64,000 nucleotides of DNA from Streptomyces polyasparticus (GTDB lineage: Bacteria > Actinomycetota > Actinomycetes > Streptomycetales > Streptomycetaceae): NCBI RefSeq assembly GCF_014493765.1, contig NZ_JACTVJ010000005.1, positions 186,001-250,000 on the forward strand, given 5' to 3'. A model generated the notes under the pieces. It was not told where the DNA came from, made no database searches, and saw only the letters and a list, made by a program, of their open reading frames with translations. A program made the position numbers and the translations under genes. Below are positions 40,155 to 48,923 of this stretch, one piece after another (positions within the stretch are counted from its first letter, which is position 1; every line of letters begins with the position of its first letter).

Positions 40155-40741
40155 CGCCCCATGGCCTTCCGTACCGCGTCGCGCGTGCGGTCCACGATCG
40201 CCGCGACCGGGCCGAGCAGGGCGTTCTTGGTGGCGGACTCGACGCCCGGGTGGGGATGGGTGGGCGCCGTCGCCTCCGCGGCCCGCAGCGCCTTGGCCAT
40301 CGTGGCGAGCTGTGCGGGACTCGAGTTCCTGCGGATGTGCAGGAACTCGTAGCGTTCCTCGGCGCGCGCGTGCTTCATCACCTCGGTGCGCAGGGTGAGC
40401 AGCTGCGGCAGGAACTTCGGGTCCTCGGTGTCCATGCCGTCCAGGCGGGACAGGAGCTCCTTGGCCTCCTTCTCCTCGGCGAGCCGCTTCTCGACGACCT
40501 TCTCGGCGCCGGCGTAGGCGGTGCGCGCCATGGGGTGCAGCACCTCCTCCTCGGCCGTCTCGTGCACGGCGAGCAGATGCACCAGGCGGCGGAAGGCATC
40601 GGCGCGGGCCTCGCCCGAGGTCTTCTCGACCTCGTCGAAGAGATTGCGGATGTCACCGTGCTGCCGCATCAGCAGGGCCACGGCATCTTCGGAGGATTCG
40701 GGGGCCACGCGGGCGTCAGGTGCTTCGGGGGCTTGCGACAT
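40151..40741 (-). CDS. Hemerythrin-domain protein
   Basis: A 196-residue soluble protein with the diiron hemerythrin pattern: LMRQHGDIRNLFDEVE, HLLAVHETAEEEVLHP and MKHARAEERYEFLHI, giving the spaced His/Glu ligands of a four-helix bundle. The C-terminal ~50 residues form a helical tail. Such proteins sense or bind oxygen, nitric oxide or peroxide. ATG 40741 has AAGGAG six nt upstream, and only 3 bp separate it from the preceding ferritin-like gene. Confidence 0.92.
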   Translation of the reverse strand: MSQAPEAPDARVAPESSEDAVALLMRQHGDIRNLFDEVEKTSGEARADAFRRLVHLLAVHETAEEEVLHPMARTAYAGAEKVVEKRLAEEKEAKELLSRLDGMDTEDPKFLPQLLTLRTEVMKHARAEERYEFLHIRRNSSPAQLATMAKALRAAEATAPTHPHPGVESATKNALLGPVAAIVDRTRDAVRKAMGR

Positions 40742-40744
40742 CGC

Positions 40745-41950
40745 TCACTCCTTCCGTTCGCGCGAGGCCATATCCGGGTGCTCACCGGAGGGCTGCGAGC
40801 GGTACTCGCCGCCGAAGAGCTGCCGGTGCTGCGCCATCACGCGTTCGCTGGGGGGCTCCTCGCCGCCGTGGATCTGCTCCTGCAGCTTCTGGAACCGCTC
40901 GTGCGCCTCCTGCACGTAGCCGGTACCGAGCGTCGTCAGGTCCATCTGGGTGTCGAGCAGTTCGCGGACGTACCCGTGGTTCGGCTCGAAGGTGAGCACG
41001 GGCGGCAGCTGGGGCGCGACGATCTCCTGCGGTTCGCGGCCGTCGTGCCGGCGCATCAAGTCGCAGGCGATACGCAGGTGTTCGAGCTCCATGTTCAGGT
41101 GGAGCTCCCAGATCGCCTTCACCCGCGGGTCGGACTCCTGCTCCATGAAGGAGTGGTAGAGGTAGCACTCGTTGTACTCGTGCGTGACGAGCTGCTCCCA
41201 CCAGGTCTCCCCCGGGTCGACCAGGGACTCGTAGTGGGTGACGTGCTCCTCCTCGATGAGGGCGATCTCCTGGTACAGCTGGCGGGCGATCGGCTCCATG
41301 TACTGGGGGCCGACGTTCATGTAGAAGTTCATGGTCTGCTGCTCGGCGGACATGATGGTCAGCGCGTGCAGCTTGGACAGCGGGTTCGCCGTCGTACGGT
41401 CGTACGGTTCGCGGACGTTGTCCTCGGGGTGGCGGTGGTGGAACTTGGTGGGCCGGCCCGGCATCACCTCGGTCAGGCCTTCCACGATCGCGTCCGCCTT
41501 GCGGTGCTCGATCATCTCGTAGAGGTTCGCGTACCGGTACAGATGGTCGAAGTCCTCGAGCACACCGAACTGGTAGGCCTGCTGCAGATACAGATCGGGC
41601 TCCGCCCTCGCCACCCACGCGGTCAGGTCCACCGCGACCTGTTCGTAGGCGATGGTGGTCTCCAGGACCGAGGAGAGGCCGGGCAGCAGCCAGTTGACGA
41701 CCTTCTGCTGCTGCTGCTCGATGTAACGGACCTGCGCCAGCTGCCTCTTGACCTCGGGATCGGGACAGTGCCGGGCGAACTGGTGACTGAACATCACCGC
41801 CTCGGTCTCGATCCCGTTCATGGCGATGATCCGGCACCTGGTGTACGGGTCGCAGTGGTCGGGGTCGATCGGCTCGACATCCATTTCGCGCCAGTTGCGC
41901 AACTGGCGGTCCAGCGGGATGCCCCGCTGCTCCAGCGGGTTGAACGTCAT
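40745..41950 (-). CDS. Ferritin-like diiron-type protein of unknown function
   Basis: A 401-residue soluble protein made mostly of helices. Several stretches resemble diiron ferritin-like motifs: NGIETEAVMFSHQFARH, ALIEEEHVTHYE, HEYNECYLYHSFMEQE and LHLNMELEHLRIA, each with Glu and ExxH-like spacing. ATG 41950 has GAGGAGG five nt upstream; the longer frame to 42235 runs through a tandem repeat. It is first in a leftward operon with hemerythrin, DUF2243 and CtaG-like genes, which suggests iron/oxygen chemistry. I cannot name a characterised homolog. Confidence 0.8.
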   Translation of the reverse strand: MTFNPLEQRGIPLDRQLRNWREMDVEPIDPDHCDPYTRCRIIAMNGIETEAVMFSHQFARHCPDPEVKRQLAQVRYIEQQQQKVVNWLLPGLSSVLETTIAYEQVAVDLTAWVARAEPDLYLQQAYQFGVLEDFDHLYRYANLYEMIEHRKADAIVEGLTEVMPGRPTKFHHRHPEDNVREPYDRTTANPLSKLHALTIMSAEQQTMNFYMNVGPQYMEPIARQLYQEIALIEEEHVTHYESLVDPGETWWEQLVTHEYNECYLYHSFMEQESDPRVKAIWELHLNMELEHLRIACDLMRRHDGREPQEIVAPQLPPVLTFEPNHGYVRELLDTQMDLTTLGTGYVQEAHERFQKLQEQIHGGEEPPSERVMAQHRQLFGGEYRSQPSGEHPDMASRERKE

Positions 41951-41969
41951 GCGGGCCTCCTCGGCCGAC

Positions 41970-42009
41970 GGACGACGGGACGACAGGACGACGGGACGAC
42001 GGGACGGCG
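41970..42009. repeat. Five 8-bp tandem repeats (GGACGACR)
   Basis: Five adjacent copies of GGACGACG or one-base variants fill the leader of the ferritin-like gene, directly upstream of its ribosome binding site. Copy number could vary by slippage and alter leader length. Confidence 0.9.
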
Positions 42010-42020
42010 GAAGCCGCCGG

Positions 42021-42045
42021 GTACCCGCCGCCCGGGTGCCCATGC
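42021..42045 (-). promoter_or_regulatory. Possible SigB-type stress promoter
   Basis: On the minus strand GCAT (42045-42042), 15 nt, then GGGTAC (42026-42021), fitting the Streptomyces SigB-type form GNNT-N14-16-GGGTAC/T. It is 71 bp before the ferritin-like gene. The -10 is half of a GGGTACCC palindrome. A short motif such as this can occur by chance. Confidence 0.35.
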
Positions 42046-42116
42046 CACGGCCGCACCGGGGTACTCGTGGGCCCGGGCGCTCGCCGGAGCGTCCCCGAGG
42101 AAGGGAACGAGTTGTG

Positions 42117-42575
42117 ATGGCTTCGCACGCGCCCGCGACCGGCGGCGCCCGTACTCCCGTCCAGCAGGCGGCGCTCCTTGTCGGCGCGGTATTCCTGCTG
42201 GTCGGAATCCTCGGCTTCATTCCGGGGATCACCACGGACTACGACACCATGAAGTTCGCCTCGCACGAGTCGGGGGCCGAACTCCTCGGCATCTTCCAGG
42301 TGTCCGTCCTGCACAATCTGGTCCATCTGCTGTTCGGTGTCGCGGGGGTCGCGCTGGCCCGCACCGCCTCCGGTGCCCGCACCTACCTCCTCGCCGGAGG
42401 CGCCGTCTACCTCGTCCTGTGGCTGTACGGCCTGTTCGTCGGCCATGGCGACAGCGCCAACTTCGTGCCCGTGAACACGGCGGACGACTGGCTGCACTTC
42501 GGTCTCGGGCTCGGCATGATCGCGCTCGGCGCGCTGCTGACGCGGGGCCGCACGTCCGCGGCCCGGGCGCGGTGA
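42117..42575 (+). CDS. DUF4383 membrane protein
   Basis: A 152-residue membrane protein with four helices. It has the family pattern VGAVFLLVGILGFIPGITT near the start, LHNLVHLLFGVAGVALA in the middle and DDWLHFGLGLGMIALGALL at the end. The conserved His residues in HNLVH and WLHF are typical. ATG 42117 is used; GTG 42114 is slightly better spaced from AAGGGA and may be the true start. It is divergent from the ferritin-like operon. The function of the family is unknown. Confidence 0.88.
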   Translation: MASHAPATGGARTPVQQAALLVGAVFLLVGILGFIPGITTDYDTMKFASHESGAELLGIFQVSVLHNLVHLLFGVAGVALARTASGARTYLLAGGAVYLVLWLYGLFVGHGDSANFVPVNTADDWLHFGLGLGMIALGALLTRGRTSAARAR

Positions 42576-42663
42576 CCGACGCGTCACCTTTGTCACAGGC
42601 CCGAGGACACGCCCGTACGCCGGTTGCGGGCATCTTCTGCGGCAATCGAGGCACTCAGTCCGG

Positions 42664-44229
42664 ATGAGCGCACACCACACCTTCGCCGAAGAGACGCTGC
42701 CCGGCCGCGACGAGTCGTACTGGATGGCGGCGAGCCCGACGACGGACCTGCCGCCGCTGACCGCCGACACCGAGACGGACGTCGTGGTCATCGGCGCCGG
42801 TATCGCCGGGCTCAGCACCGCCTGGGAGCTGGCCCGCACCGGGCTGCACGTCGTCGTCCTGGAGGCCGACCGCATCGCCGCCGGGGTCACCGGCCACACC
42901 ACCGCCAAGGTGTCCGCCCTGCACGGGCTGCTCTACGACCGGCTCCTGAGCACGCGCGGCGAGCAGGCCGCGCGCCTGTACGCCCGTTCCCAGGTGGGCG
43001 CCGTCGAGCGCATCGCCACCGTCAGCGCCGAGTTGAAGGTGGACTGCGCGTGGGAGAGGCGCCCGGCCTTCACGTACAGCACCCGGCCGGAGAACCGTTC
43101 CGTGCTGCGGGCGGAGGCGGACGCCGCACGGGCCGCGGGGCTCGACGCCCATTACGTCGAGGAGACAGGGCTGCCCTTCGACGTGGCGGGGGCGGTACGC
43201 GTGGAGGGCCAGGCCCAGTTCCATCCGCGCGCCTATCTCCTCGCCCTGGCCGAGGACCTCCGGGCGCGCGGCGGAGTGATCCACGAACGGACCCGGGTCA
43301 CCGGACTGCACGAAGGTTCCCCGTGCCGGGTCACGACCGAGACCGGGCACACCGTGACCGCGCGCGACGTGGTCGTCGCCACGCACTATCCGGTCTTCGA
43401 CCGTGCGCTGCTGTTCGCACGCCTTTCGCCCCGCCGTGAACTCGTCGTCGCCGCGCCCCTGGCCGCGGGCCAGGATCCGGCCGGCATGTACCTCACCGAG
43501 GACTACGGCAAGCGGTCTGTGCGGACCGCCCCGTTCGGCGACGGTGGACGGCTCCTGATCGTGACAGGTGAGAGCTTCACGCCGGGGGAGGGCGATCCGG
43601 CCGCCAGTTTCGCGCGGCTCGACAAGTGGATGGGCGCGCACTTCTCCGTCGGACCGACCGCCTATCGCTGGGCGGCGCAGGACAACGACGTCACCGACAC
43701 CGTCCCGATGATCGGCCGGTACCATCCGGGCGCCCGCCACACCTATGTCGCCACCGGCTTCGGCGGCTGGGGCATGAGCGGCGGCGTACTCGCCGGCCAG
43801 CTCCTGACCCGGCTCCTGCACGGCGAGGAGCCACCGTGGACGGCGCTGTACGACCCGCGCAGGCTGTGGATCGCCGTACGGGAAGCGCCCGCGCTCCTGA
43901 AGCAACAGGTCGATGTGGCACGGCACTTCGTGGGCGGCCGCATCGGTACCACACATGTCGACTCGGTCGCCGAGATCGCGCCGGGTACGGGCGCGGTGGT
44001 GCGGCTCGACGGCAGCCGCTGCGCCGTCTACCGCGACGCGTCGGGCAGCGCGCACGCCGTTTCGGCGCGCTGCACCCACCTCGGCTGCCTGGTCTCCTTC
44101 AACGCGGCGGAGACGGCCTGGGAATGCCCGTGCCACGGCTCGCGCTTCGCGCCGGACGGCTCGGTGCTCCAGGGTCCGGCCACGCGGCCGCTCGCGCCGC
44201 GGGAGGTGCCGAAGGAACAGGACACGTGA
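42664..44229 (+). CDS. FAD-dependent oxidoreductase with C-terminal Rieske domain
   Basis: A 521-residue two-domain enzyme. Residues ~38-400 form a DAO-type FAD domain with DVVVIGAGIAGLSTAWELA, TGHTTAKVSALHG and FGGWGMSGGVLAGQLL. Residues ~430-515 form a Rieske [2Fe-2S] domain with CTHLGC and CPCHGS. The iron-sulfur cluster could pass electrons to the flavin. ATG 42664 has a poorly spaced GAGG 12 nt upstream. The substrate is unknown; such fusions are widespread in soil actinobacteria, often beside SDR and stress genes as here. Confidence 0.92.
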   Translation: MSAHHTFAEETLPGRDESYWMAASPTTDLPPLTADTETDVVVIGAGIAGLSTAWELARTGLHVVVLEADRIAAGVTGHTTAKVSALHGLLYDRLLSTRGEQAARLYARSQVGAVERIATVSAELKVDCAWERRPAFTYSTRPENRSVLRAEADAARAAGLDAHYVEETGLPFDVAGAVRVEGQAQFHPRAYLLALAEDLRARGGVIHERTRVTGLHEGSPCRVTTETGHTVTARDVVVATHYPVFDRALLFARLSPRRELVVAAPLAAGQDPAGMYLTEDYGKRSVRTAPFGDGGRLLIVTGESFTPGEGDPAASFARLDKWMGAHFSVGPTAYRWAAQDNDVTDTVPMIGRYHPGARHTYVATGFGGWGMSGGVLAGQLLTRLLHGEEPPWTALYDPRRLWIAVREAPALLKQQVDVARHFVGGRIGTTHVDSVAEIAPGTGAVVRLDGSRCAVYRDASGSAHAVSARCTHLGCLVSFNAAETAWECPCHGSRFAPDGSVLQGPATRPLAPREVPKEQDT

Positions 44230-44322
44230 GGGCGGGCGTTCGGGTGCGTCCGCCTGTCACTTGCGCACCCGCCGCCGGGGGGCCGGCGTCGCACCAGGGG
44301 CAGTCAGGGCCGGGCGTGACGG

Positions 44323-45318
44323 TCAGGCGGGGCCCCTCCTCCGGGCCGACCACCGTGCGTACACCCCCGCTGCCAGCGCCGATGCCACGGTCGCGGCGCC
44401 GGCCCTGCGCACTGCCGTGCGCCTGCGGCCGTGCCAGCCTCCTGTCTCCGCGGCAGGCTCGGGGGACGGCCGCAGCACGTTGCCGTCGGTGGGTGGTGCC
44501 GTCCGCGTATGGGAGAGGTGCGAGCGGTCCATCTGATGCGCCATGACACGCTCCACGAAGCCCGGCATCAGCTTTGCCTGGATGCCGAGGACCCGGCCCG
44601 CGGGACCGACGTAGGCCTCCCTGCGGGGATGCCGCGCGAGGCGCGCGATGGTCTTGGCGGCGCGCTGTGCGGTGTAGACGGGCGCCATCGGAGTCACGGC
44701 GCGGCCCGAGTAGTTGGCCGCGTCGCGGAAGAAGGGTGTGTCCATGGTCGCCGGGAGCACGGTGCAGACGTGGACGTCGCACTGTCCGGCCAGCCTGAGT
44801 TCCTGCCGCAGACTGCCGCCCAAAGCTCGGACCGCCGCCTTCGACAGCACGTAGGGGGTGTTGTACGGGACGACGGCGGCGCCCACCACTGAGGACACGT
44901 TGACGACCGTGCCGTGCCCCTGCTCGCGCATCACGCGCAGGGCCGCGCGTGCGCCGTTGACGCAGCCGAGCACGTTCACGTCGAGTACGTGCCGGAAGAC
45001 GTCGTGGGGTACGTCCTCAAGGGGGCCGAAGGCCGCCACGGCGGCGCTGTTGATCCAGACGTCGATCCGCCCGAAGCAGGCGACGGCATGGCGGGCCAGG
45101 TCGTCCACCGCCTTGGCGTCCGTCACCTCCGTGGGCGCCACCAGCACCGGGGCGCCGTGGCGACCGCGGACGTCGTCGGCGCATTCTTCCAGTGCCTCCG
45201 CGCGGCGGGCGGCGAGCACGAGGGCGTACCCGCGGCCGGCGAACTCCCGCGCGCAGGCACGGCCGACTCCGCTCGACGCTCCGGTGATCACGACGACCTG
45301 GTCCGGTTCGGCAGCCAC
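44323..45318 (-). CDS. SDR family oxidoreductase with C-terminal membrane tail
   Basis: A 331-residue SDR with TGASSGVG near residue 13, WINSAAVA replacing the usual NNAG, and the catalytic YVLSK. A C-terminal extension of about 80 residues ends in a weakly hydrophobic segment (AGAATVASALAAGVYARW) flanked by arginines, perhaps a membrane anchor. GTG 45318 has AAGGAG nine nt upstream; the frame to 45408 lacks support. It converges with the FAD-Rieske gene, an association common in actinobacteria. Confidence 0.88.
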   Translation of the reverse strand: MAAEPDQVVVITGASSGVGRACAREFAGRGYALVLAARRAEALEECADDVRGRHGAPVLVAPTEVTDAKAVDDLARHAVACFGRIDVWINSAAVAAFGPLEDVPHDVFRHVLDVNVLGCVNGARAALRVMREQGHGTVVNVSSVVGAAVVPYNTPYVLSKAAVRALGGSLRQELRLAGQCDVHVCTVLPATMDTPFFRDAANYSGRAVTPMAPVYTAQRAAKTIARLARHPRREAYVGPAGRVLGIQAKLMPGFVERVMAHQMDRSHLSHTRTAPPTDGNVLRPSPEPAAETGGWHGRRRTAVRRAGAATVASALAAGVYARWSARRRGPA

Positions 45319-45378
45319 GTGACCCGGCTCCTTCCGTTCGGGGCGCCGGGTCCCGGTTGTCCCCGACGCGTGCGCCGG

Positions 45379-45403
45379 GTACCCGGACGGATCCGGACCA
45401 CTC
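45379..45403 (-). promoter_or_regulatory. Possible SigB-type stress promoter
   Basis: On the minus strand GAGT (45403-45400), 15 nt, GGGTAC (45384-45379). This is the same arrangement as upstream of the ferritin-like gene, at a similar distance (61 bp) from the SDR start. The -10 lies in the palindrome CCGGGTACCCGG (45375-45386). Confidence 0.35.
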
Positions 45404-45515
45404 AGCACTGGGCGCGGGCGCGGCGGGTGTAGCCCGGGCGCAGGCGGTCACTCGGCAGCCGTGCGGTGATCAGCACCGAACGGTCAGAGTCCGGCCGAGT
45501 CGCCTGGAGGCAACC

Positions 45516-46040
45516 GTGGCCATACGGCACCAGCTCATCCGACGCCCTCCCGACGCCCTGTGGGAGGTGCTCCGGGACGAGGCGCGCTATTGCGACTGGG
45601 TGGTCGGCACGCACTCGACCTGCCCGGGCGACGGCGACTGGCCCGCCCCCGGTTCGTCGCTGCGCTACACGGTCCGTCTCGGCCCCAAGGAGGTCGAGGG
45701 CTTCACGGTCGTACGCCGGCACGAACCGCCGCGCGTGCTCGAACTCGAGGCCCACAGCGGTCCTTTCGGCACCGCGCGGATCGCCTTCGACATCCGCCCC
45801 TGGGGCGAGCACACCCTGGTCGTCCTGGACGAGCATCCGCTGCGCGGCCTGGGTGGCGCCCTGCACAACAGCGCCCTCGACACCCTGCTGCACCTGCGGC
45901 ACCGGCGCCTGCTCAGCAGGCTCGCCCGGGTCGTCGAGACCTCGACGCCGGAAGGGAAGAAGGAAGGGAAGAACAAGCCGGAAGGCAAGAACAGGCAGGA
46001 CGCGGCGCCGGACCGGAAGGGGGCAGCCGTCGATGCCTGA
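45516..46040 (+). CDS. SRPBCC family protein
   Basis: A 174-residue START-like protein: VAIRHQLIRRPPDALWEVLR, then LRYTVRLGPKEVEGFTV and GEHTLVVLDEHPLRG. The C-terminal 25 residues are a lysine-rich low-complexity tail with PEGKKEGKNKPEGKN repeats, unlike the rest. GTG 45516 has GGAGG five nt upstream. Its last 8 bases overlap the start of the phytoene-desaturase-like gene, so the two are coupled; a lipid- or isoprenoid-binding helper role is possible. Confidence 0.88.
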   Translation: MAIRHQLIRRPPDALWEVLRDEARYCDWVVGTHSTCPGDGDWPAPGSSLRYTVRLGPKEVEGFTVVRRHEPPRVLELEAHSGPFGTARIAFDIRPWGEHTLVVLDEHPLRGLGGALHNSALDTLLHLRHRRLLSRLARVVETSTPEGKKEGKNKPEGKNRQDAAPDRKGAAVDA

Positions 46041-47643
46041 CGCCGTGGTGATCGGCAGCGGTCCCAACGGTCTTGTCGCGGCGAACCTGCTGGCCGAAGC
46101 GGGTCTGCGCGTCACCGTCCTGGAAGCGCAGGAGGAGCCCGGCGGAGCGGTGCGCAGCGACCGCGACGTGCATCCGGACTATGTGAGCGACGTGTTCAGC
46201 GCCTTCTACCCCCTGGCCGCCGCCTCCCCGGTGATCGGTTCGCTGGGCCTGGAACGGTACGGGCTGCGCTGGAGCCATGCCTCGCACGTCCTCGCCCATC
46301 CGCTGCCCGACGGCCGGTGCGCGGTCCTCGACCGCGACCGGACGGTGACGGCCGCCCACCTCGACCGCTTCGCGCCGGGCGACGGCGAGGCGTGGCTGGG
46401 GCTGTGCCGGGGCTGGGACCGGGTGGGCGGGCCCGTGCTCGACGCGCTGTTCACCCCGTTCCCCCCGGTCCGGCCGGCCGCCGCCCTGGCCGCGCGGGTG
46501 CGGGCCGCGGGCGGACTGCGGTTCGTACGGGAACTGCTGCTGCCGGTACGGCGGTTGGGCGAGGAGAAGTTCGCCGGCGAGGGGGGCGGGTTGCTGCTCG
46601 CCGGCAATGCGCTGCACGCGGACCTCGCCCCGGAGGCCGCGGGCAGCGGCGGGTACGGCTGGCTCCTGTGCATGCTCGGCCAGAGCCATGGCTTCCCGGT
46701 GCCGGTCGGGGGCGCGGGCGCGCTCACCGATGCGCTGGTGGCGCGGTTGCGGGACCGTGGCGGGAGCGTGCACTGCGGGCGGCGGGTCACCGAGGTGGTG
46801 GTGCGCGGCGGCAAGGCGCTGGGCGTGCGCACCGCCGACGGGGACGCTGTGCGCGCCCGGCAGGCCGTCCTTGCCGACGTCAGCGCGCCGCAGCTCTATG
46901 GCGAGCTGGTCGCCGCGTCCCACCTCCCCTCCCGTGTCCACGACGATCTGCGGCGCTTCGCCTGGGACTTCGGGACCGTCAAGGTGGATTGGGCGCTCGA
47001 CCGGCCGGTGCCGTGGACCGCTCCCGAAGCGGCCGGTGCGGGGACCGTGCATCTCGCCGACGGGGTCGACGCGCTGACCCGGTACGCCGCCCAACTTGCC
47101 ATGGGGCAGGTGCCCGACGAGCCGTTCCTGCTGTTCGGCCAGATGACCACCGCGGACCCGAGCCGCTCCCCCGCCGGTACGGAGTCCGCCTGGGCGTACA
47201 CCCACGTACCGCAGAACGTCCGCGGTGACGCCGGCGGCGGGCGGATCACCGGCCGCTGGGACAAGGCCGAACAGGAGGCGATGGCCGAGCGGATGGAGGC
47301 GCAGGTCGAGCGGTACGCCCCCGGCTTCCGTGACCGGATCCGCGCCCGCCGCGTCCTCGCGCCGCCCACACTCCAGGCGGCGGACGCCAATCTGCGGGGC
47401 GGCGCGATCAACGGCGGTACGGCCGCGCTGCACCAGCAGCTGATGTTCCGGCCCGTGCCGGGTACAGGCCGCCCCGAAACCCCCGTACGCGGCCTCTACT
47501 TGGCCTCGGCCTCCGCCCACCCGGGCGGCGGTGTACACGGCGCGCCGGGGGCGAACGCCGCCCGGGCCGCGCTGCGGGCGTGGGGCCCGGTGCGCCGTGC
47601 GGCCGTGGCGGCGCACCGGGGGCCGGGCCGACGCCGCGGGTAG
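46033..47643 (+). CDS. Phytoene-desaturase-like FAD oxidoreductase
   Basis: A 536-residue flavoprotein of the CrtI/FAD-dependent amine-oxidase superfamily. It has VIGSGPNGLVAANLLAEAG, the LEAQEEPGGAVRS motif, a mid-region VPVGGAGALTDALVARLRDRG and the C-terminal RGLYLASASAHPGGGVHGAPG, which closes the FAD site. No carotenoid synthase gene is adjacent, so the substrate is probably not phytoene; many soil bacteria carry such orphan enzymes. ATG 46033 lies inside the end of the SRPBCC gene. Confidence 0.9.
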   Translation: MPDAVVIGSGPNGLVAANLLAEAGLRVTVLEAQEEPGGAVRSDRDVHPDYVSDVFSAFYPLAAASPVIGSLGLERYGLRWSHASHVLAHPLPDGRCAVLDRDRTVTAAHLDRFAPGDGEAWLGLCRGWDRVGGPVLDALFTPFPPVRPAAALAARVRAAGGLRFVRELLLPVRRLGEEKFAGEGGGLLLAGNALHADLAPEAAGSGGYGWLLCMLGQSHGFPVPVGGAGALTDALVARLRDRGGSVHCGRRVTEVVVRGGKALGVRTADGDAVRARQAVLADVSAPQLYGELVAASHLPSRVHDDLRRFAWDFGTVKVDWALDRPVPWTAPEAAGAGTVHLADGVDALTRYAAQLAMGQVPDEPFLLFGQMTTADPSRSPAGTESAWAYTHVPQNVRGDAGGGRITGRWDKAEQEAMAERMEAQVERYAPGFRDRIRARRVLAPPTLQAADANLRGGAINGGTAALHQQLMFRPVPGTGRPETPVRGLYLASASAHPGGGVHGAPGANAARAALRAWGPVRRAAVAAHRGPGRRRG

Positions 47644-47687
47644 CGCGAGGAGAACTGGAACCAGGGGCTCCGGGGAAACAGCAGATC

Positions 47688-48872
47688 TCAGGGAATCAGC
47701 AGCGTCTTGATCATCCCGTCCTGCTTCTCCTGGAAGGTCTTGTACGCCTGCGGCCCCTCTTCGAGCGGCAGCCGGTGCGTGGCGAACGCGTCGACGCCCA
47801 GCGGGTCCTCGTCGGTGAGCAGCGGCAGGATGTCATCGACCCAGCGCCTGACGTTGGCCTGTCCCATCCTGAGCTGGATCTGCTTGTCGAACAGGGTCAG
47901 CATCGGCAGCGGGTCGGCCGCGCCGCCGTACACACCGGACACCGAGATCGTGCCGCCCCTGCGCACGACGTCGATCGCCACCCGCAGGGCGGCGAGGCGG
48001 TCCATGCCCGCGGTCTCCATGAGGCGTTCCGCGAGAGCGTCGGGCAGCAGTCCCACGGCGTGCTGTGCGGTCTTCGCCATGGGTGCGCCGTGCGCCTCCA
48101 TGCCGACCGCGTCGATCACCGCGTCGGTGCCGCGTCCGTCTGTGAGGTCGCGGATGGCGTCGCCGAGGCCCTTGCCGTGCCGGCGCAGGTCGAGGCCGGT
48201 CGCTCCGTGTTCGGCCGCGCGCGTGAGGCGCGCGTTCACGAGGTCGACGCCCACCACCAGGCCCGCGCCCCGGTGCCGTGCGATCCGGGCGGCCATCGCG
48301 CCGATCGGTCCGAGCCCGAGGACGGTCACCGAGCCGCCGGGCGGGATCGCCGCGTACTCGACGGCCTGCCATGCGGTCGGCAGGACGTCGGAGAGGTACA
48401 CGAACCGGTCGTCCGCGGGACCGTGCGGCACCTTGATCGGGAGCCGGTCCCCGAAGGGCACCCGCATCAACTCTGCCTGTCCTCCCGGTACTTGGCCGTA
48501 GAGCTTCGTGTAGCCGAAGAGTGCGGCGCCGGTGCCGCGCTCGCGCACCTGCGTGGTCTCGCACTGGGACTGCAGGCCCTGGCCGCACATGAAACAGTCC
48601 CCGCACGAGACGTTGAAGGGGATGACGACCCGGTCGCCGGGGACCAGCGAGGTCACCTCGGGGCCGACCTCCTCCACGACACCCATGGGCTCGTGGCCGA
48701 GGATGTCGCCGGGGTCGAGGTAGGGGCCGAGCACCTCGTACAGATGCAGGTCGGAACCGCAGATCCCTGTGGAGGTGATCCGGACGACGATGTCCGTCGG
48801 ATCCTCGATCCGCGGATCCGGGACGGTCTCCACCCGGACGTCCCGCTTGCCCTGCCAGGTCAGTGCGCGCAT
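47688..48872 (-). CDS. Zinc-dependent alcohol/formaldehyde dehydrogenase-like protein
   Basis: A 394-residue zinc MDR enzyme. The catalytic zinc site is seen in GICGSDLHLYE and GHEPMGVVEEVG. The structural zinc loop CGDCFMCGQGLQSQC is present. The nucleotide-binding segment is VTVLGLGPIGAMAARIA. Length and the long C-terminal part (AMGLT-type region replaced by AERLMETAGMDR) resemble glutathione-independent formaldehyde dehydrogenases. ATG 48872 has GAGGGG nine nt upstream. It converges with the preceding flavoprotein gene and may handle small aldehydes formed under stress. Confidence 0.9.
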   Translation of the reverse strand: MRALTWQGKRDVRVETVPDPRIEDPTDIVVRITSTGICGSDLHLYEVLGPYLDPGDILGHEPMGVVEEVGPEVTSLVPGDRVVIPFNVSCGDCFMCGQGLQSQCETTQVRERGTGAALFGYTKLYGQVPGGQAELMRVPFGDRLPIKVPHGPADDRFVYLSDVLPTAWQAVEYAAIPPGGSVTVLGLGPIGAMAARIARHRGAGLVVGVDLVNARLTRAAEHGATGLDLRRHGKGLGDAIRDLTDGRGTDAVIDAVGMEAHGAPMAKTAQHAVGLLPDALAERLMETAGMDRLAALRVAIDVVRRGGTISVSGVYGGAADPLPMLTLFDKQIQLRMGQANVRRWVDDILPLLTDEDPLGVDAFATHRLPLEEGPQAYKTFQEKQDGMIKTLLIP

Positions 48873-48923
48873 GGTTCGCATCCCCTCGGGAGGCAGTGGG
48901 TAAGCCGGCTCAGGAACCGGCAC

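Noticed and set aside
44230-44322. Small cysteine-containing reading frame (CPWCDAG) on the minus strand
   Set aside because: It lacks a plausible start and is part of a long antisense frame; I could not separate it from chance.
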